From: Acidovorax soli
GTDB lineage: Bacteria; Pseudomonadota; Gammaproteobacteria; Burkholderiales; Burkholderiaceae_C
Length of the DNA: 64,000 nt
Direction: 5' to 3'
Assembly: GCF_014207955.1 (NCBI RefSeq)
Contig: NZ_JACHLK010000003.1
Coordinates: 248,001 to 312,000 of the forward strand
In this document: positions 1 to 8,957 of the stretch, piece by piece
Layout: every line of letters begins with the position of its first letter
Position numbering within the stretch: the stretch's first letter is position 1
The notes under the pieces: model-generated
What the model was told of the DNA's origin: nothing
The model's database searches: none
The model's input: the letters and a program-made list of their open reading frames with translations, nothing else
Translations under genes and position numbers: made by a program

Positions 1-57
1 GGCGGGCGGTAGCGCCAGCATGAAGGACGCGGCACGGTAAAGAACGGTACGAGACAT
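1..57 (-). CDS. Partial gene, last member visible of the ABC transporter operon
   Basis: An ATG on the minus strand at 57 opens a frame that runs off the left edge of the window, giving 19 residues that start MSRTVLYRAASFMLALPPA. It begins 8 bases after the permease stop codon, so it is probably the next gene of the same operon. The hydrophobic stretch could be the start of a signal peptide or membrane segment, but too little is present to name a family. Confidence 0.4.
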   Translation of the reverse strand, partial: MSRTVLYRAASFMLALPPA

Positions 58-65
58 GGCTTTAC

Positions 66-992
66 TCACATTCCCACGATGCGCCTGCGCTGCAGGCTCA
101 CGGCCGCAAGCAGCAGCGCACCGGTCAGCACGCCACGCATGAACGGAGACACGCCAAACAGGTTCAGGCCGTTGGTCATCAGCCCCAGGCTCAGCACCCC
201 GGCCACCACGCCCGCCACGCTGCCGACGCCGCCTGTCAACTGCACGCCGCCCAGCGCCACGGCGGCCACGGACTCCAGCGCGTAGGACGCGCCCAACGCC
301 GGGTCGCCCGCCGACACGCGCGCGGCCAGAAACAGCCCCGCCCACGCCGCTGCCACCGAGCACCACACATAGGCGCCCACCACCACGGCCTGCACGCGCA
401 CGCCGTTCAGGTAGGCGCTGCGCGGGTGGCCGCCCACGGCGAACAGGTGCGCGCCAAAGCGCGTGCGGCGCAACACCAGGCTGGCCACCAAAGCCGCCGC
501 CGCGCACCACAGCAGCGGCGCAGGAATGCCCGCCACTTGGCTCGTGGCCGCGGCCCCCAGATGGAGTGCGATGGTGCCGCCCGGAATCGGCAGCACCACG
601 TAGGCCAGTCCCTGCAGGAAGGTGGCCGTGCTCAGCGTCATCACCAGCGGGTGCACGCCCGCCAGCGCCACGCCCAGGCCGTTGACCAAACCCACGGTAA
701 CGCCCAGCGACGTGGCCAAGGCCACCGCCGCCAGCGGGTTGGCCTGCGTGGCGGCAATGGCGGAGGCCAGGCTCATCACCGAGCCCACCGACAGGTCGAT
801 GCCCGCCACCAGCGTGACGAACAACTGGCCCAGGGCGACGATGAGCAGCGCGCCGATCTGGCCGCTGAAGTTCAGCAGGTTCTGGGGTGAGCGGAAGTCG
901 GCCTGCGTGGCCGCCAGCAGCAGCACCAGCACGATGGGAAGGCCCACGGTGTAGCGCGAGAGGCCCGTGCGGGCCGGTGTATTTGTCTTCAT
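66..992 (-). CDS. Sugar-type ABC transporter permease (RbsC-like)
   Basis: 308-residue polytopic inner-membrane protein of the BPD_transp_2 family (RbsC/XylH/YjfF type), which forms the channel of carbohydrate-type ABC importers. Hydrophobic helices fill most of the protein. The segment GQLFVTLVAGIDLSVGSVM is the family's typical conserved loop. The start at 992 (MKTNTPARTGL) is chosen because its ATG overlaps the ATPase stop codon as ATGA, a normal coupling arrangement; a longer upstream frame would run deep into the ATPase gene. Only one permease is seen, so the channel is probably a homodimer or pairs with the next gene, which is cut at the window edge. The substrate cannot be read from sequence. 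Confidence 0.9.
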   Translation of the reverse strand: MKTNTPARTGLSRYTVGLPIVLVLLLAATQADFRSPQNLLNFSGQIGALLIVALGQLFVTLVAGIDLSVGSVMSLASAIAATQANPLAAVALATSLGVTVGLVNGLGVALAGVHPLVMTLSTATFLQGLAYVVLPIPGGTIALHLGAAATSQVAGIPAPLLWCAAAALVASLVLRRTRFGAHLFAVGGHPRSAYLNGVRVQAVVVGAYVWCSVAAAWAGLFLAARVSAGDPALGASYALESVAAVALGGVQLTGGVGSVAGVVAGVLSLGLMTNGLNLFGVSPFMRGVLTGALLLAAVSLQRRRIVGM

Positions 993-2503
993 GCGGTGGC
1001 CTTGGAAATGGATTCGCTGCGCAGCGCGTGGCCCAGCAATTGTTCTTCGGTCGCGCCATGGGCAGGCAGATCGGCCACGATGGCGCCACCGCGCACGACC
1101 AGGATGCGGTCGCACATACCGATGAGTTCAGGCAAGTCGCCCGAGACGGCCAGGATGGCGCCGCCCTCCGCCGTGAAGCGGCGCAGCAGTTCGTAGATCT
1201 CGGCTTTGGCGCCCACGTCCACGCCGCGCGTGGGCTGCTCGACCAGCAGCACCTGCACGTCCGCCGCCAGCCAACGGCCCAGCATGGCCTTTTGCTGGTT
1301 GCCGCCCGAGAGCGAGCCCACGGGCTGGGCAGGCGGCGTGCGCAGGCCCATGCGCTCAGCCAGGCGGCGCACCAGTGCGGGGTCGCGCGGCGCGCGGCGC
1401 CACAGTGCGGTCTGGCGCAGCGGGCCGAGCCAGATGTTGTCCTCGATGGAGAGGTCGAGGTACAGCCCCTCGCCCTTGCGGTCCTCGGGCAGTAGCGCAA
1501 TGCCATGGCGCACGGCGGCCTCCACGCTACCGGGCGGGATGGCGGCGGTGGCCGCATGCACCTCGCCGCCATCGCGCGGCAGCTCTCCGGCCAGCATGCG
1601 TAGGATCTCGCGCTGGCCTTGGCCTTCCAGCCCGGCGATGCCCAGGATTTCGCCCCGGTGCAGCGTGAACGACACGGCGGGGCCGTGCGGCGTGGCCGCA
1701 AGGCACTCCACCCGCAGCGCGGGCAGATCGAGGATGCTGGCGGGGCGTTCGGGGAACAGTGCCTCCAGCTCGCGCCCCACCATCAGCGCCACCAGGCCCT
1801 CCTGCGTGAGCGCCTCGATAGGCTGCGTGGCCACATGCGCGCCGTCCTTGAGCACGGTGACGGTGTCGCAGAAGCGGAAGATTTCCTCCAGCCGGTGGCT
1901 GATGTAGAAGACCAGCTTGCCCTGTCCCTTCAGCGCCCGCAACAGGCCCTCCAATTTATCTACCTCCGTGCGGTTGAGCGGCGCGGTGGGCTCGTCGAAG
2001 ATGAATACGTCGGCCTCGGAGTGCAGGCCCTTGGCGATCTCCAGCAGCTGCTGCTCGCCCACAGTGAGCGTGCCGCACAGCCGGTCGGGGTCGAGCGCGA
2101 TGCCGGTGTGCTCCAGCACCTGCACGGCCTCGCGCCGCAGGGCTCGCAGGTCGAGCAGGCCGCCGCGCGTCAGCTCGCGCCCCAGACACAGGTTCTCGGC
2201 CACCGTGAGGTTGGGCAGGATGGTGAGTTCCTGGAACACGGTGGAGATGCCCGCGCGGCGCGCCCTGGCGGGCGTACCCAGGGCGGCAGAGCGGCCCTTG
2301 AGCAGGATCTCGCCGCCGTCGGGCACGTGCACGCCGGCCAGCAGCTTCATCAGCGTCGATTTACCCGCGCCGTTCTCGCCCGTGACGGCATGGATCGAAC
2401 CAGGCCAGCCCGCCAGGCTGACCCCCTTGAGCGCGGCGTTCTGGCCGAACGACTTGCTCACGCCCCGCAGTTCCACCAGGGGCTGGCGCTCCTTGCTCGC
2501 CAT
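989..2503 (-). CDS. Sugar-type ABC transporter ATP-binding protein with two ABC domains
   Basis: 504-residue cytoplasmic ATPase of the RbsA/MglA/XylG type, with two fused nucleotide-binding domains. The first has a full Walker A (GENGAGKST, residues 42-50), a signature-like LTVGEQQ and Walker B FIFDEPT. The second has a degenerate P-loop (GLEGQGQRE) but a good LSGGNQQK signature and LVEQPTRGVD. This asymmetry is normal for the family. The gene lies 3 bases from the binding-protein stop codon upstream and overlaps the permease by 4 bases, so binding protein, ATPase and permease form one operon. Length matches the family. Confidence 0.93.
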   Translation of the reverse strand: MASKERQPLVELRGVSKSFGQNAALKGVSLAGWPGSIHAVTGENGAGKSTLMKLLAGVHVPDGGEILLKGRSAALGTPARARRAGISTVFQELTILPNLTVAENLCLGRELTRGGLLDLRALRREAVQVLEHTGIALDPDRLCGTLTVGEQQLLEIAKGLHSEADVFIFDEPTAPLNRTEVDKLEGLLRALKGQGKLVFYISHRLEEIFRFCDTVTVLKDGAHVATQPIEALTQEGLVALMVGRELEALFPERPASILDLPALRVECLAATPHGPAVSFTLHRGEILGIAGLEGQGQREILRMLAGELPRDGGEVHAATAAIPPGSVEAAVRHGIALLPEDRKGEGLYLDLSIEDNIWLGPLRQTALWRRAPRDPALVRRLAERMGLRTPPAQPVGSLSGGNQQKAMLGRWLAADVQVLLVEQPTRGVDVGAKAEIYELLRRFTAEGGAILAVSGDLPELIGMCDRILVVRGGAIVADLPAHGATEEQLLGHALRSESISKATA

Positions 2504-2506
2504 GGC

Positions 2507-3589
2507 TTACTTGGTACGGTAGGTTTCCACGATCTTCGCCTCCGGCAGCGCGGTCGGCATCCAGTAGGAGTCGTTCAGCTCGGGGCGGTAGAACTTGTCG
2601 AGCTGGTCGCGCGCAATCGGCGTGGGCATCGAGAAGTAAGAACGGTACAGCGGCTCGCCCTTGAGCAGCGCGCTGGACGCGCGCACCACCGCCGTGCCCA
2701 GGCCCGGCGTGACAATGGGCGCCACGGTCTTGACGCCTGCGTTCTTCCACACGCGCAGGAAGCCGTTGTTGGCCTCACCGGTCATGGGCACCAGGGGCTT
2801 GCCGGTCTCCTTGAACACGTCGATGCAGGCGCGCGTCATCTCAGCGCCCGAGAACCAGATGCCATCCCCCTGCTGACCCGAGAGCACGAGGTTCTCGCAA
2901 ATCTGCTTGGACTTGGCGTAGTTCCAGTCGCCAAACACTTCGTTGGTGATCTTGAGGTTGCTGCCTTCGATGGCTTTCTTCAGCCCGTCGTAGCGCTGCT
3001 GCTCTTCATCCACGCCCGCAATGCCGCGAAACACCCACAGGTTGCCCTTGCCGCCCAGTTCCTTGCGCAAGAACTCGCCGCCCTGCTGGCCGAAGATGCG
3101 CCCGCCCGCCCAGATCTCGGTGGTGGACGGTACGGTGCGGCCATACGAGCCCAGCGTGACCACGGGGATGCCCGCCTTGGCGGCCTTCTCGATTAGCGGC
3201 GCGCCGACTGCCTGCGAGATGGGGCCAATGATGAGCAGGTCCACCTTCTTGGTCATCAGGTCTTCCACGTCGGCCACCTGCTTGGCGGGCTGCCAGTTGG
3301 CCTCGGTGAAGAGAAACTCACCGATGTTCTTGTCCTGCGCGGCGGCGTGGCGCATCTCGGCGATGAGCTGCACGATCCAGCTGTTGCCCATGCCCGCCCA
3401 CGAGACGCCGATGCGCCAGGGGCCCGCCTTCCTGTACTGGCCGGGCTTGGTCTGTTCGGCCGTGGTGGCCGTGAGCAGACCGGCGGGCAGCAGCTCGACG
3501 TCGGCGGCGTGCGCGACCTGGGCGCCGGCAAGGCCTGCCAGCGCCAGCATGGCAAAGGTTTTCTTCCAGTGGAATCGGAATGCGGTCAT
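2507..3589 (-). CDS. Periplasmic sugar-type binding protein of the ABC importer
   Basis: 360-residue periplasmic binding protein of the type-1 (Peripla_BP_4, RbsB/TorT-like) fold. The ATG at 3589 is preceded by a good ribosome-binding site (AGGAGA) and followed by a classical signal peptide: KK, then a hydrophobic stretch ending near AQVAHAAD. The mature protein has two lobes with segments such as DLLIIGPIS and GIPVVTLGSYG typical of sugar binders. It opens the importer operon upstream of the ATPase and permease. The long N-terminal segment before the first beta strand (about residues 28-55) recalls the TorT branch. The ligand is unknown; sugar, polyol or another small molecule are all possible. 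Confidence 0.88.
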   Translation of the reverse strand: MTAFRFHWKKTFAMLALAGLAGAQVAHAADVELLPAGLLTATTAEQTKPGQYRKAGPWRIGVSWAGMGNSWIVQLIAEMRHAAAQDKNIGEFLFTEANWQPAKQVADVEDLMTKKVDLLIIGPISQAVGAPLIEKAAKAGIPVVTLGSYGRTVPSTTEIWAGGRIFGQQGGEFLRKELGGKGNLWVFRGIAGVDEEQQRYDGLKKAIEGSNLKITNEVFGDWNYAKSKQICENLVLSGQQGDGIWFSGAEMTRACIDVFKETGKPLVPMTGEANNGFLRVWKNAGVKTVAPIVTPGLGTAVVRASSALLKGEPLYRSYFSMPTPIARDQLDKFYRPELNDSYWMPTALPEAKIVETYRTK

Positions 3590-3689
3590 GTTGGTGTCTC
3601 CTGTGTTGAGTAAAGAAAAAAAAGGCGAACAGGGGCCGACGCGCGGCCCTTGGGGCAGCTCGGCAGGCAGGGATGGAAAGAGAAAGGGA

Positions 3690-3707
3690 GCGCCCCGTTC
3701 AGGGCGC
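3690..3707 (-). terminator. Hairpin between hydrolase and ABC importer genes
   Basis: GCGCCC and GGGCGC form a 6-bp stem around a 6-base loop just downstream of the minus-strand hydrolase stop codon. There is no real U-run after it, so it may be a weak or partial terminator or only a processing or stability element. Confidence 0.3.
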
Positions 3708-3723
3708 GGGCAATAGCGCGGCG

Positions 3724-4602
3724 TCAGCCAACAGCGCGCCGTATCCACACGGCGAGGTTGGCGATCACCTCTTCGCGGTTGGTCTCGTTGAACACCTCGT
3801 GGCGCGCGCCGCCATAGACGTGCGTGGACAGGTCGCTGAAACCAGCAGCCCGCAGCCGCTGCACGAGCGGGTCGAACCACGCCAGGTTCGCGTTGACAGG
3901 ATCATGATCGCCGGTGAAGAGAAATAGAGGCAGGTTCTTGCGCACGGCGGCATACACCGCCGTATCGGCCGTGCAGTTGCCCACTTCGAAGAGGGAGAAC
4001 AGCGACGGCAGCGTGAGCGGCGTGCCGCACAGAGGGTCGGCGAGGAAGGCCGCGGGCACGGCCGGGTCGCGGCTCAGCCAGTCGGCGGGCGTGGCGGGGT
4101 TGGGGCCGGTGCTGGCGTTGGCCGTCTCAGGCGTCCAGCCCGAAGTGCGCACGTCTAGCATCTCCAGCGCCGCAGTTCCCGACAGCGCCAGCGCGTCCAG
4201 CAGGGCCGAATGCTCGATCAGATAGACCTGCGCCGCCATGGAGCCCATGCTGTGCGCCACCATGGTCACTGGCAGGCCGGGGTGGCGCTCGCGCAAGGCG
4301 CGCGTGACGGTTGCCATGTCGTCAACCAGCGCCGCAAAGCCACGCGTTCCGAAATCGCCCGCCGTGCCCGCATCAAACGCCGACTGACCGTGGCCCCGGT
4401 GTTCGCTGCCATACACAGCGTAGCCTTGCACGGCCAACGCCTGGGCTACATGGCGGTAGCGGCGGATGTGCTCGGACATGCCGTGCACCAGTTGCACCAC
4501 GCCACGCGGCACGGCCGGGGTGGCCCAGGCGTAGCACTCTATGGCGCGACCATCGGCAGCGGAAACGCTGAAGCGCGTTTCGTTGGTGTTCGTTGAGGTC
4601 AT
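3724..4602 (-). CDS. Alpha/beta hydrolase, monoacylglycerol lipase/lysophospholipase type
   Basis: 292-residue soluble serine hydrolase of the Hydrolase_4 (PldB/MGLL-like) group. Seen directly: the oxyanion-loop region VVQLVHGMSEH, the strand-helix EHRGHGQS, the nucleophile elbow AHSMG with Ser118, the acid site in FTGDHDPVN and the histidine in GGARHEVFNE. No signal peptide, so cytoplasmic. Such enzymes cleave monoacylglycerols, lysophospholipids or other short esters. It lies upstream of the ABC importer on the same strand, 134 bases from the binding-protein start, so it may or may not share its transcript. The start is the ATG at 4602, preceded by GGAGAC about 4 bases away. Confidence 0.88.
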   Translation of the reverse strand: MTSTNTNETRFSVSAADGRAIECYAWATPAVPRGVVQLVHGMSEHIRRYRHVAQALAVQGYAVYGSEHRGHGQSAFDAGTAGDFGTRGFAALVDDMATVTRALRERHPGLPVTMVAHSMGSMAAQVYLIEHSALLDALALSGTAALEMLDVRTSGWTPETANASTGPNPATPADWLSRDPAVPAAFLADPLCGTPLTLPSLFSLFEVGNCTADTAVYAAVRKNLPLFLFTGDHDPVNANLAWFDPLVQRLRAAGFSDLSTHVYGGARHEVFNETNREEVIANLAVWIRRAVG

Positions 4603-4740
4603 ATGTCTCCTTCGGTTTTTTTCGTTGACCAGCGGATGGATGGTAGATCGCGCCGTTACGCACGGTCAGCCGGAAAATTCTCTCCAGAGCGAGGGAATTT
4701 TCTGCATGCCATCAGTTCCTCCCAGCGTACTGAACGCGTG

Positions 4741-4793
4741 AAAAATGGGCTCCAGTGCTTGATGGCAAAGCGCGATTAGCTATCTTTTTGATG
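4741..4793. repeat. Possible degenerate Comamonadaceae intergenic palindromic repeat
   Basis: This stretch in the 207-base gap between the hydrolase and the binding-protein gene contains ATGGGCT...AGTGCTT...AAGCGC...AGCTATCTTTTTGATG. From memory it resembles a short dispersed element of Acidovorax-like genomes with a central AGCGCTT/AAGCGCT palindrome. The palindrome arms here are imperfect. Nothing else is recognisable in this gap. Confidence 0.3.
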
Positions 4794-4809
4794 CGATGCT
4801 TGGAGCAGC

Positions 4810-5967
4810 TCAGCGCAATAGCTGTCCTTCGCTGCCGAGCACTGTGAAGTCCACATAGCGAGAGCCCTGGCGCTCGGTTCTGGAGTAGCGCACCACGAAG
4901 CCACCCAGGTCCAGCGTTCCCAGCTGCTCCAGTGCAGCAGCTACGCGGCCCGGCGCGCTGCTGTCCGAGCGCCGCAAGGCCTCTATCAGCACCTTGGCAC
5001 CGATGAAGGCCTCGAACCCCGGATAGCTGGGCGCCGCATCCATCGGGCCGTAGGTGGCCAGCAGGGCGCGGTACTCGCGTACCAGCGGCCTGGAGCCCAC
5101 GTGCGGAGAAGGAACGACCTGCGCAAAGCCCATGCCGCGCACCACCGCGCTGCCCGCCAGGGCCAGCACCTGCTGGTGGTCGACCCGCGAGAAGGCCAGC
5201 AGGTGGGCCGACTCACCGCTGGCGCGCCAGGCCTTGGCGAACCTGGCCACCGCCGACGCGGGCGCCATGAGCACGATGGCCTGCGGCCGGAGGGACCGCA
5301 GCAGCTGCATGGCCGGGTCCACCGCCCCGTCCTGCCCGGTCACGGTTTCGGCCGCGCCCGCCAGGGAGAACCGCTTGCGCGCCAGCGCCGCGCGCAGGAC
5401 CGCGAGCGCATCCCGCCCCTCCGCGCTGGCCGCGTGCAACATGGCGACACGGACCGCGCCCAGTGTGGCCAGGTGCTCCACGAGCTGATCGGCCTCCTCC
5501 TCCAGGCCCGCGCGTACATGGAACAGCTGCGGATGCCCGAGACTGCGCAAGGCCCTGTCCCCGGTCACCGCCCCCAGCAGCGGCACGCCCGACGGCGCCA
5601 GCAACCTGTGCTCCAGGACTGCCTGCACCCCCTGGGCCTGCGGGTAGCCCATGAGTGCGGACGCCCGCTCGTCCTGCACCAGCTGCCGGGTGTTGCGCAC
5701 GGTGGCCTGCGGCCCGGGGGCGTCGTCGAGCACCACGTGGCGAATGCGTGCCCCCTGGATGCCGCCCGTGGCGTTCACATGTGCGAATAGCACGTCCGCC
5801 CCCAGCCTCAGTTGCCGACCCAACAGCGCGTTCTCGCCTGTGAGCGGTAGTGACTGGCCAACGACGAGCTCCGCCGCGGGGGCCGCGCCTGCGGCCTGGG
5901 CCCAGCACAGGCCCAGGGTGAGCGCCCATCGGCGCCAAGGAAATTGCTCCACGGAAGTCTCCTGCAT
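4810..5967 (-). CDS. ABC transporter substrate-binding protein, branched-chain amino acid type
   Basis: 385-residue periplasmic binding protein of the Peripla_BP_6 (LivK-like) family. The start chosen is the ATG at 5967, which gives MQETSVEQFPWRRWALTLG and a signal peptide ending near AQAAGAAPA. Mature landmarks are VVGQSLPLTGENALLGRQL, the N-terminal strand-helix of the family, and VNATGGIQGARI. No permease or ATPase genes lie next to it, so it is an orphan binder. It may serve a distant LivHMGF-type importer or act as a ligand sensor. It is divergent from an acyl-CoA synthetase, so an aromatic or fatty-acid-like ligand is conceivable; this is inference. No strong ribosome-binding site precedes the start. 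Confidence 0.82.
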   Translation of the reverse strand: MQETSVEQFPWRRWALTLGLCWAQAAGAAPAAELVVGQSLPLTGENALLGRQLRLGADVLFAHVNATGGIQGARIRHVVLDDAPGPQATVRNTRQLVQDERASALMGYPQAQGVQAVLEHRLLAPSGVPLLGAVTGDRALRSLGHPQLFHVRAGLEEEADQLVEHLATLGAVRVAMLHAASAEGRDALAVLRAALARKRFSLAGAAETVTGQDGAVDPAMQLLRSLRPQAIVLMAPASAVARFAKAWRASGESAHLLAFSRVDHQQVLALAGSAVVRGMGFAQVVPSPHVGSRPLVREYRALLATYGPMDAAPSYPGFEAFIGAKVLIEALRRSDSSAPGRVAAALEQLGTLDLGGFVVRYSRTERQGSRYVDFTVLGSEGQLLR

Positions 5968-6159
5968 TTTGTCAGGCGCGATCCTGGCCTCGCCTGCCGC
6001 CACCGTCTGCGGGATGTTTCCGTCTCGCCTGCCAGATCTTTCCGCCTGACGGGCCAGGCCACGGTGTGGACTTTTCCGGCATGCCGTGCAGAAATTTCCG
6101 GCAGGCAAGCCGCCCTCGCGTGCCTACGCTCCAGTCATTCTCAAAAAAAGGAGACAAGC

Positions 6160-7818
6160 GTGAAGAACACCGATGGCCGCGTGATAGAGCGCACCCCGTC
6201 CGCCTACAACTACCCGCTGCTGATCAAGCAGTTGCTGCACACACCGCTGGCCAATGCCCCCGACCAGGAGATCGTCTACCGCGACCTCTCGCGCTACACC
6301 TACCGCGGCTTCGCGCAGCGGGTGGCACAGCAGGCCCACATGCTCGCAGCCCTGGGGGTCGAGGCGGGCGATGTAGTGGCGGTCATGGACTGGGACAGCC
6401 ACCGCTACCTGGAGAGCTATTTCGCCGTGCCCATGATGGGTGCGGCGCTGATGACGGTGAACATCCGCCTGTCCAACGACCAGATCGCCTACGCACTGGA
6501 CCATAGCGGCGCCAGCACGCTGCTGGTGCATGCGGATTTCCTTCCCGTGCTGGAAGCCATCCATCCACGCCTGACACAGCTCAAGCACATCGTGCTGCTG
6601 CAGGATGCGCTGCCCGCGCAGACCCCGCTTGAGGTCGCGGGAGAGTACGAGGCGCTGATGGCGGCGCAGCCCACGGCCTTCGCGTTCCGCGACTTCGACG
6701 AGGACACGCTGGCCACCACCTTCTACACCACCGGCACCACGGGCCTGCCCAAGGCGGTGTACTTCAGCCACCGGCAGATCGTGTTGCACACCCTGGCCGC
6801 GGCAGCGGGCCTGGGCGCCAGCGCGCAGGACCAGCGCTTTCACCGGGGCGATGTGTACATGCCGCTCACACCGATGTTCCACGTGCACGCCTGGGGCCTG
6901 CCCTTCGTGGCCACACTACTCGGCGTCAAGCAGGTCTATCCGGGCCGCTACCGGCCGGAACACATCGTCGATCTGGTGCAGCGCGAAGGCGTGAGCTTCT
7001 CTCATGGCGTGCCCACCGTGCTGCAGATGGTGCTGGCCGCTGCCAGGGGGCGCCGGTTCGAGGGCTGGAAGATCGTCTCGGGCGGCTCGGTCATGCCGCC
7101 GCACCTGTGCCAGGAAGCGCTTGCGCAGGGCATCGACATCTTCACGGGCTATGGCATGTCGGAAACCTGCCCGCTGCTCACGCTGGCGCAGCGCCCGGCG
7201 CACGAAGGGCAGGCGGTTGGCGAGGACTTCCGCCTGGCGGCGGGCTGGAGCATTCCCCTGGTCGATCTGCGCGTGGTGGACGAGTCCCTGCGCGAGCTGC
7301 CGCGCGACGGCGCCGCTGTGGGCGAGGTGGTAGCGCGCGCACCCTGGCTCACCCAGGGCTACCGCGGCAACGCCGAGGCCTCCGAAGCCCTGTGGCGCGG
7401 CGGCTACCTGCACACCCAGGACATGGGCCGTAGGGACGCCACAGGCTTCCTGCGGCTCGTGGACCGCATCAAGGACGTGATCAAAACCGGCGGAGAGTGG
7501 GTTTCCTCGCTGGATCTCGAGCAACTCCTGGCGGCCCACCCCGGAGTGGCCGAAGCGGCCGTCGTGGCCGCGCCCTGCGAGCGCTGGGGCGAACGGCCGA
7601 TTGCCGTGGTCGTGCGCCGGCCCGGCAACGACAGCGCGACCGAGCAGGTGCTGCGCGGCATGGTGCTGGAGCAGGCCGCCAAGGGCCTGCTGCCCCGGTA
7701 CGCGGTGCCCGATCGCATCCACTTCGTCGATGCGATCGACAAGACCAGCGTGGGCAAGTTCGACAAGAAGCTGCTGCGCCAGAAATTCGGGGCCGAGCCC
7801 GCCAGCGCACTGGCCTGA
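6160..7818 (+). CDS. AMP-forming acyl-CoA synthetase (fatty-acid--CoA ligase, AlkK/FadD-like)
   Basis: 552-residue adenylate-forming enzyme that activates a carboxylic acid with ATP and CoA. The GTG at 6160 is preferred because AAAAAAGGAG lies 6 bases upstream. Seen: the P-loop-like YTTGTTGLPKAV, the A5 motif GYGMSETCPL, the hinge DRIKDVIKTGGEWVSS and the C-terminal GKFDKKLLRQKF with the catalytic lysine. The GGEWVSSLDLE form and MTVNIRLSNDQIAYALDHSGA are typical of medium/long-chain AlkK-type ligases rather than acetyl-CoA synthetase. The next gene encodes a porin, suggesting uptake and activation of a common substrate. Chain-length specificity cannot be read. Confidence 0.9.
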   Translation: MKNTDGRVIERTPSAYNYPLLIKQLLHTPLANAPDQEIVYRDLSRYTYRGFAQRVAQQAHMLAALGVEAGDVVAVMDWDSHRYLESYFAVPMMGAALMTVNIRLSNDQIAYALDHSGASTLLVHADFLPVLEAIHPRLTQLKHIVLLQDALPAQTPLEVAGEYEALMAAQPTAFAFRDFDEDTLATTFYTTGTTGLPKAVYFSHRQIVLHTLAAAAGLGASAQDQRFHRGDVYMPLTPMFHVHAWGLPFVATLLGVKQVYPGRYRPEHIVDLVQREGVSFSHGVPTVLQMVLAAARGRRFEGWKIVSGGSVMPPHLCQEALAQGIDIFTGYGMSETCPLLTLAQRPAHEGQAVGEDFRLAAGWSIPLVDLRVVDESLRELPRDGAAVGEVVARAPWLTQGYRGNAEASEALWRGGYLHTQDMGRRDATGFLRLVDRIKDVIKTGGEWVSSLDLEQLLAAHPGVAEAAVVAAPCERWGERPIAVVVRRPGNDSATEQVLRGMVLEQAAKGLLPRYAVPDRIHFVDAIDKTSVGKFDKKLLRQKFGAEPASALA

Positions 7819-7860
7819 ACACCATTCCTCCGCTGGATCTCCTGCGCCAGCGGAACCACC

Positions 7861-7885
7861 CAGGGCCTGCGACAGGCAGGCCCTG
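7861..7885 (+). terminator. Perfect 10-bp hairpin between acyl-CoA synthetase and porin genes
   Basis: CAGGGCCTGC and its exact complement GCAGGCCCTG flank a 5-base loop (GACAG). There is no U-tract, so this is not a standard intrinsic terminator. It could reduce read-through into the porin gene or stabilise the upstream message. Confidence 0.4.
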
Positions 7886-7951
7886 CAGGCTTCACCACCG
7901 TTCTGTTCAAACACAAAAACACATCCCGCCAGGGGAAGGAGACAACACGCC

Positions 7952-8908
7952 ATGATTTCTCGCATCGCACTGCCCGCAGCACTCCTGCTTGCCAGCACCA
8001 CTGCCTTCGCACAGTCCGGCCTCACGCTCTCGGGCCGTGTCGACCTCAACGTAGGCAAGGATATCGGGGCCGGGCAGAAACGCATGGGCACAGGCTCCAT
8101 GAGCTACCTGGCATTCGCCGGCACCGAAGACCTGGGCGGTGGCCTGCTGGCCAGCTTCAAGCTCTCCACCCGCATCAACGCCGACAACGGCACCACAAAC
8201 GCGCCCGGGGCCTTCCTCAACTCGCCCGCCGGCACCTACTGGTCGCAGGAGTCGTCCGTGGGCCTGCGCGGCGGCTGGGGCGCCCTCACACTGGGCCGCC
8301 AGATGACGGCGGCGCTGCTGCCGCAGATCCTCGTGGACCCCTGGTTCTGGGACAACACCACCAATGGCTTCACCGCCAGCACGGGGAACATCGGCAACCT
8401 CTGGTACAACGACGCGGCGACCTATGCCTATGACGCGGGAGCGTTTTCGCTGGTGGCGCAGATCGCCGCCAAGGACGCCAACCCCGGCTGGTCGGGCACG
8501 CCCAGGAAGACGCCGTATTCGTTCGCCCTGGGGTATGCGCCCGGACCATGGCAGCTGCGGTTCGGCTACGAAAAGCCGGCCGACGGGCGCTCCAGACTGG
8601 CCACACTGTTCGGTGGCTACAACTTTGGGGCGCTCACGCTCCATGCCATGGTGGCGGGGGGCACGGACCATGCCGACGCCAGCGTGCGCACCTGGGCCGT
8701 GTCATCGGTGATCCCCGCAGGGAGCGGTCAGTTCCGCGCCAGTTTCGGGCACTACAAGCGCGCGGACGTGGTGGGCTCGCAAAAGCTGGCGCTGGGCTAC
8801 CACCATTACCTGTCCAAGCGCACCAGCGTCTACACCACGTTTGCGCACGACAGCAAGGCAGCCGCGCAAAGGAATGGTTACGAGGTCGGCCTGCAGCACA
8901 CATTCTGA
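7952..8908 (+). CDS. Gram-negative outer-membrane porin
   Basis: 318-residue outer-membrane beta-barrel of the Gram-negative porin family (Porin_4, Bordetella/Comamonas OmpC-like trimeric porins). The start has an excellent ribosome-binding site (GGGGAAGGAG, about 10 bases upstream) and a signal peptide ending TAFAQS. The first strand [14 protein letters not shown], alternating amphipathic strands and the terminal phenylalanine (GLQHTF), needed for assembly by the BAM complex, are all present. It is shorter than many family members (about 330-380 residues). It follows the acyl-CoA synthetase gene by 133 bases. Substrate selectivity is not predictable. Confidence 0.92.
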   Translation: MISRIALPAALLLASTTAFAQSGLTLSGRVDLNVGKDIGAGQKRMGTGSMSYLAFAGTEDLGGGLLASFKLSTRINADNGTTNAPGAFLNSPAGTYWSQESSVGLRGGWGALTLGRQMTAALLPQILVDPWFWDNTTNGFTASTGNIGNLWYNDAATYAYDAGAFSLVAQIAAKDANPGWSGTPRKTPYSFALGYAPGPWQLRFGYEKPADGRSRLATLFGGYNFGALTLHAMVAGGTDHADASVRTWAVSSVIPAGSGQFRASFGHYKRADVVGSQKLALGYHHYLSKRTSVYTTFAHDSKAAAQRNGYEVGLQHTF

Positions 8909-8957
8909 CCACAGACATGTGCCAAGCAATGGCTCCCTGCCAGGATCGGAACACCCC